DNA of 64,000 nt from the NCBI GenBank assembly GCA_021777105.1, contig JAIQZQ010000095.1, positions 51,337-115,336 of the forward strand. The letters are read 5' to 3'. The stretch comes from Candidatus Anammoxibacter sp. GTDB taxonomy: Bacteria > Planctomycetota > Brocadiia > Brocadiales > Anammoxibacteraceae. Positions 60,524 through 64,000 of the stretch are shown piece after piece. The position numbers were made by a program, and so were the translations under genes. The notes beneath the pieces were generated by a model. The model was not told where the DNA came from. It searched no databases and saw nothing but the letters and a program-made list of their open reading frames with translations. How positions within the stretch are numbered: position 1 is the first letter of the stretch; each line of letters starts with the position of its first letter.

Positions 60524-61045
60524 GTAGTGGCGCACACTACACGGTGTAAGCAAATCCACTACATCGTGTAAGGGCGATGGCCCTTGCGCCCTTGCGTGTC
60601 AAGCTATCTTATGCGGTTTAAAATAGGCTAATTTAAAAAAATCAGCTGATTTTTGCTGATTTATGGCTTTGAAATTTAAGTATTTATGGTTTTTTTGACG
60701 CGGTTTTGTTTGCGATTTTTTATAAAAATCAAAAAGCCGGTTTTGATAAACTGCGAAATTTATGCTTTAATTTTGTGGATGATCAAGTATAATTATGTAT
60801 TAAAAATAATTATGTCGGTATTTTGTAAGCCCAGATAAGTTGGATGTTTACATGAATGGACACCGCCAGGTTGTTTAAGGGCGCTGGTTGACGTTGCATT
60901 TAATTTATGTATTTAACGTTTGTTAACAAATAGGATTTTGGCCGCGCAAAATTTTTAAGATCAAGCGGTGTAAGACGTTACATTTTAGGCGCAGGGTCAT
61001 ATTTTTTCTTAAAAATTTTATAATTTGTAGTGGTTTTGCTTACAC
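60524..61045. repeat. Inverted-repeat-bounded segment upstream of the TonB receptor
   Basis: GTGTAAGCAAATCCACTAC at 60544-60562 is the reverse complement, with one mismatch, of GTAGTGGTTTTGCTTACAC at 61027-61045. Next to the left copy are further sub-repeats: GTAGTG/CACTAC (60524-60540) and GTGTAAG at 60544, 60566 and again near 60967. The roughly 480 bp in between are AT-rich and non-coding. The arrangement looks like the ends of a small non-autonomous element or a multi-site operator region before the receptor gene. Confidence 0.5.
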
Positions 61046-61088
61046 GCGACTAAATAAAGTATCATTTTTTTTGGGGTTTAGAAAGTTA

Positions 61089-63236
61089 ATGTTATCAAAA
61101 TCTTTACTTTTTAACCGTTTTTATCTTCTCATCGTCACTCTAATGCTATGCATGATTGCTATGGCCAACAATAGCCAATCTGCAAGCTCCGGCGAACAAG
61201 AAAACGCGAATATTCTTTTAGCCGGGCTGGATAATATAAATGGTTTTGATGATGAGTTCCTGTTTCTTCATGCGGAGCAATATGTGTCGATTGCCACAAG
61301 GGGCGAAGAGAAGGCAGGCAAGGCGCCTTCAATAGTCACCGTCATTACTGCTCAGGAGATTGAAAATTTAGGGGCAAAGACTTTAACCGATATAATGAGA
61401 ATTGTGCCTGGGTTTGACATAATTAAATCCGCGACTTTAGGCAGGGTGGTTATGGGTAGCCGCGGGGTTAGAACAGCGGATATGAAGATAAAGGTTTTGC
61501 TTGACGGTCACTCCCTAAATAATGCCTGGGACGGCGGGACAAGCTTCTTTTTTGACGACCTTAGCCTGAAAAATGTGAAGAAGATTGAGGTTATAAGAGG
61601 GCCGGGTTCCGCGTTATATGGAGCCAACGCCTTTCTTGCCGTAATTAATGTTGTCACAAAAGACGCTGCGGATATTGACGGGGTTGAAGTTTCAAGCGGA
61701 TTCGGCAGTTACGATACGCAGGAATATGACATCTTATTCGGTAAAACTCTATATGGCGTTGATATTACAGGCTCTGCGGCATATTTTAACACAAACGGGC
61801 TTAGTGAAACTATTAAAGAGGATAAAATAGCCGGTTCTCCTATCTCTCTCTCCCCGGGGGACACCGACGATAGCAGAAACAAATTGGATCTGAACATGAA
61901 ACTTGCTTATAAAGGCCTCACATTCACAGGCAAGTATATGAACAAGGATACTGAGCAGTTTGTTGGGCCAAGTTTCATTCTTGTGGATGAAGGCGATAAC
62001 TTTTTTAATTACGCCATGGCCGATCTACGTTATAAGTGGGAGATTGGAGATAAGTTAACTGTTACGCCCCGGGTTTATTACGACCAATACGATCAGGATC
62101 TGTTAGCTTCTCCCCTGCCTCCGGGATTTTCCTCGCGTGAAGATCTTGACGGCGACGGCGATATCGAGCAGTTTCCGGAAGGCGTCCTTAATCACGGCAT
62201 AGCGACGAACAGGCGAATAGGGTCGGACACCCAATTTGATTATAATCTGTTTGACAACAACACTCTTACCTTTGGTTTCAGCTATGAATGGGAGAGGATG
62301 GATAATATTCAAACTGAAAGAAATTTTGAGCAAACACCGTTGGGTTTAGTGTCGCTGGGCGAGATGCAAAGGATGCCTGAAGAAGGCAACTGGATTCGCG
62401 AATCATTGAGGCAAATATGGGCGGTTTACATTCAGGACAAATGGGACATATCGGATAATTTAGGGTTTACAATAGGTATACGGCACGATCATTATAGCGA
62501 TTTTGAGGGAACCACTAATCCGCGTCTGGGTTTTGTATGGAGCTTTTTGGATGATTTTACGTTTAAAGCCCTTTACGGTCAGGCGTTTAGGGCTCCAAAT
62601 TTTAACGAGCTTTATCTAATAAATAGCATCGGTTTTATTGGAAATCCTGATCTTCAACCTGAAACAATCAGAACTTATGAACTTGACTTGCATTATAGAT
62701 TTACTGAAAACCTAAGTTTTGGGGTTAATTATTTCTTTAATGTGATTCGCGATGAACTAAGGCTTCGCGTCCTGGAAGGCCAAACTCCATTTTTTGCCAA
62801 TGCCGGCGGCTCAAACATACAAGGCATAGAGTTTGAAACAAAGGCTAATTTAAGCCATGTTTGGAAAGGGGCGTACGCTTTTGCCAACTATACTTATCAG
62901 GATGCCGAAACAAAGGGCGACCCTCTTCCGGAAATACCGCGGCATAAAGGAAACGTTGGTTTTAATATAGGCATCACAAAGTATCTTAACGCCAACATCA
63001 GCGCATTTATCAGTGATGAAAGAATTCGCGCTCAAGACGACGCGCGCGAAGATTCGCCGGGTTACGCCCTTGTTAACCTTACATTGATAGCAAAAGAGTT
63101 TTTTAACGATATGAAGATCAAGGCGTCGTTGAACAATTTGTTTGACAAAGAATACGACGACCCTGTGCGTTCCATACCAACCGACATTCCAAGGCCGGGA
63201 AGGACTTTTTATATAGAGCTGGGTTATAAGTTTTAA
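61089..63236 (+). CDS. TonB-dependent outer-membrane receptor 1
   Basis: About 715 residues from the ATG at 61089; the frame also allows a TTG at 61071, which lacks a ribosome site. A signal peptide (YLLIVTLMLCMIAMANNSQS) is followed by the plug domain (APSIVTVITAQEIENLGAKT, LTDIMRIVPGFDI, KVLLDGHSLNNAW, KIEVIRGPGSALYGANAFLA) and a 22-strand type barrel ending in aromatic GYKF. The segment FTFKALYGQAFRAPNFNELY is a typical barrel motif. It imports a siderophore, cobalamin, or glycan driven by TonB; the ligand is not clear. It is followed, directly after its stop, by a repeat and a paralogous receptor gene. Confidence 0.92.
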   Translation: MLSKSLLFNRFYLLIVTLMLCMIAMANNSQSASSGEQENANILLAGLDNINGFDDEFLFLHAEQYVSIATRGEEKAGKAPSIVTVITAQEIENLGAKTLTDIMRIVPGFDIIKSATLGRVVMGSRGVRTADMKIKVLLDGHSLNNAWDGGTSFFFDDLSLKNVKKIEVIRGPGSALYGANAFLAVINVVTKDAADIDGVEVSSGFGSYDTQEYDILFGKTLYGVDITGSAAYFNTNGLSETIKEDKIAGSPISLSPGDTDDSRNKLDLNMKLAYKGLTFTGKYMNKDTEQFVGPSFILVDEGDNFFNYAMADLRYKWEIGDKLTVTPRVYYDQYDQDLLASPLPPGFSSREDLDGDGDIEQFPEGVLNHGIATNRRIGSDTQFDYNLFDNNTLTFGFSYEWERMDNIQTERNFEQTPLGLVSLGEMQRMPEEGNWIRESLRQIWAVYIQDKWDISDNLGFTIGIRHDHYSDFEGTTNPRLGFVWSFLDDFTFKALYGQAFRAPNFNELYLINSIGFIGNPDLQPETIRTYELDLHYRFTENLSFGVNYFFNVIRDELRLRVLEGQTPFFANAGGSNIQGIEFETKANLSHVWKGAYAFANYTYQDAETKGDPLPEIPRHKGNVGFNIGITKYLNANISAFISDERIRAQDDAREDSPGYALVNLTLIAKEFFNDMKIKASLNNLFDKEYDDPVRSIPTDIPRPGRTFYIELGYKF

Positions 63237-63402
63237 TATACACATAGCATAAGATTTCCGAAATTTTTAATGAATAAAAGGCTAAAGCCTTAACTCCAAT
63301 AAGCAAAGGATGTTGGAATTTACCCTTTAGGGTTTTATTCACTGCATTTGAAAAAAACATACACAAACATAATTTTTCAAAAACCTGATTTGTTTGACTA
63401 TA
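63237..63402 (-). repeat. MITE-like dispersed repeat, copy 3 (inverted)
   Basis: The 166 bp unit is the reverse complement of copies 1 and 2. It begins at the base after the receptor stop codon (63234-63236) with TATACACATAGCATAAG and ends GATTTGTTTGACTATA. The palindromes ACCCTTTAGGGT and AGGCTAAAGCCT are present. It sits between the two tandem TonB receptor genes. Confidence 0.8.
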
Positions 63403-63465
63403 CAATTGCGCGTTTAGGCAGTGTCCAAAAATTAAAAGACAAATCTTAATTCTGTAAAAATATCC

Positions 63466-64000
63466 ATGTCCCAAAACAGACCAAAATTTGTTTCATTTGT
63501 GGTTATAGTTTTAACAACAATTCACATTTGCCTACTCTCTGCTTTAAATTTCAAATGCGCGTCGGCATTTGGCGATGTAATACCAAATATTATCGTAGCT
63601 GATTTATCTTCTATAAATGGCCTTGAAGACGAATTTCTTTTCCTTATTGAGGAGCAGTATGTCACCATTGCTTCAGGTGAGAAAGAGAGAGCGGCAAAAG
63701 CTCCTTCAATTATTACGGTAATTACAGAGGATGAGATCAAAAATATTGGAGCCCGCACTTTAAACGACATACTTAGAATAGTGCCCGGCTTTGATATGGA
63801 CAAAGGCGCGTCATTCGGGGTAGAGCGGTACGGTGTCAGGGGAGAGCGTCTTGCCACTGTAAAAACAAAAGTATTTCTGGACGGACACGCCTTAAATATG
63901 CCTTTTAACGGCAACGCCGCGTTTTACTTTGACGATCTTCCCCTGAAAAACGTTAAAAGAATAGAAATTATGAGAGGGCCGGGCTCGGCATTATATGGTG
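63466..64000 (+). CDS. TonB-dependent outer-membrane receptor 2, 3' truncated by window end
   Basis: The frame is open from ATG 63466 to the window end (178 codons). A signal segment (FVVIVLTTIHICLLSALNF) precedes a linker with INGLEDEFLFLIEEQYVTIA, which corresponds to INGFDDEFLFLHAEQYVSIA in receptor 1, then the plug: APSIITVITEDEIKNIGART, LRIVPGFDMDKG, KVFLDGHALNMPF and RIEIMRGPGSALYG. It is clearly a tandem paralog of the gene at 61089. The barrel is outside the window. Confidence 0.88.
   Translation, partial: MSQNRPKFVSFVVIVLTTIHICLLSALNFKCASAFGDVIPNIIVADLSSINGLEDEFLFLIEEQYVTIASGEKERAAKAPSIITVITEDEIKNIGARTLNDILRIVPGFDMDKGASFGVERYGVRGERLATVKTKVFLDGHALNMPFNGNAAFYFDDLPLKNVKRIEIMRGPGSALYG

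Overview
The window (GC roughly 40 percent by eye, no rRNA or tRNA seen) comes from a Gram-negative, probably uncultured bacterium. It carries TonB-dependent outer-membrane receptors, signal-peptide proteins, a heptosyltransferase-like enzyme, a polyprenyl-phosphate sugar transferase and an O-antigen-ligase-like protein. The phylum cannot be fixed from the sequence; an Omnitrophota- or Desulfobacterota-like lineage would fit, but that is only an impression.

Region 1 (1-26610, all plus strand) is a surface-polysaccharide locus. It holds a DegT-tail/FemAB-like acyltransferase entering from the left, four radical SAM proteins (one B12-binding), a TPP-dependent E1 alpha/beta pair without E2/E3, four glycosyltransferases (GT9, GT2 and two GT4-type), a large GT-C-like membrane protein, asparagine synthetase, a two-domain MDR-Gfo/Idh/MocA oxidoreductase, a heparinase II/III-like protein, UDP-GlcNAc 2-epimerase, the initiating sugar transferase and an O-antigen-ligase/TPR protein. 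Many genes start with TTG or GTG, and several are coupled by short gaps or ATGA overlaps.

Region 2 (26616-32488, minus strand) has nadC, a secreted OB-like protein, an atypical Hanks-type kinase, a CBS-domain family II pyrophosphatase and a SorC-like regulator whose stop codon lies in a fold-back repeat.

Region 3 (32979-50517) is built around nitrogen and ion homeostasis: three PII-type proteins, three Amt transporters, a complete seven-gene Mrp Na+/H+ antiporter operon, two more atypical kinases, a metallophosphoesterase, a PLD-OB fusion, a small membrane zinc-ribbon protein, and a structured RNA candidate between PII-1 and mrpA. Two of the three kinases sit upstream of a secreted protein carrying the same OB-like domain, which is the best candidate here for an undescribed module.

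Region 4 (51199-64000) is a mixed set: a JAB-DinG helicase fusion, a SemiSWEET-like protein, an AlbA_2/Schlafen-type ATPase, an MgtC-like protein, an SDR, an acetolactate-synthase-like enzyme and two tandem TonB receptors, the second cut by the window end. The intergenic DNA is rich in palindromic repeats, including a three-copy MITE-like family of about 170 bp (23481, 60170 and, inverted, 63237).
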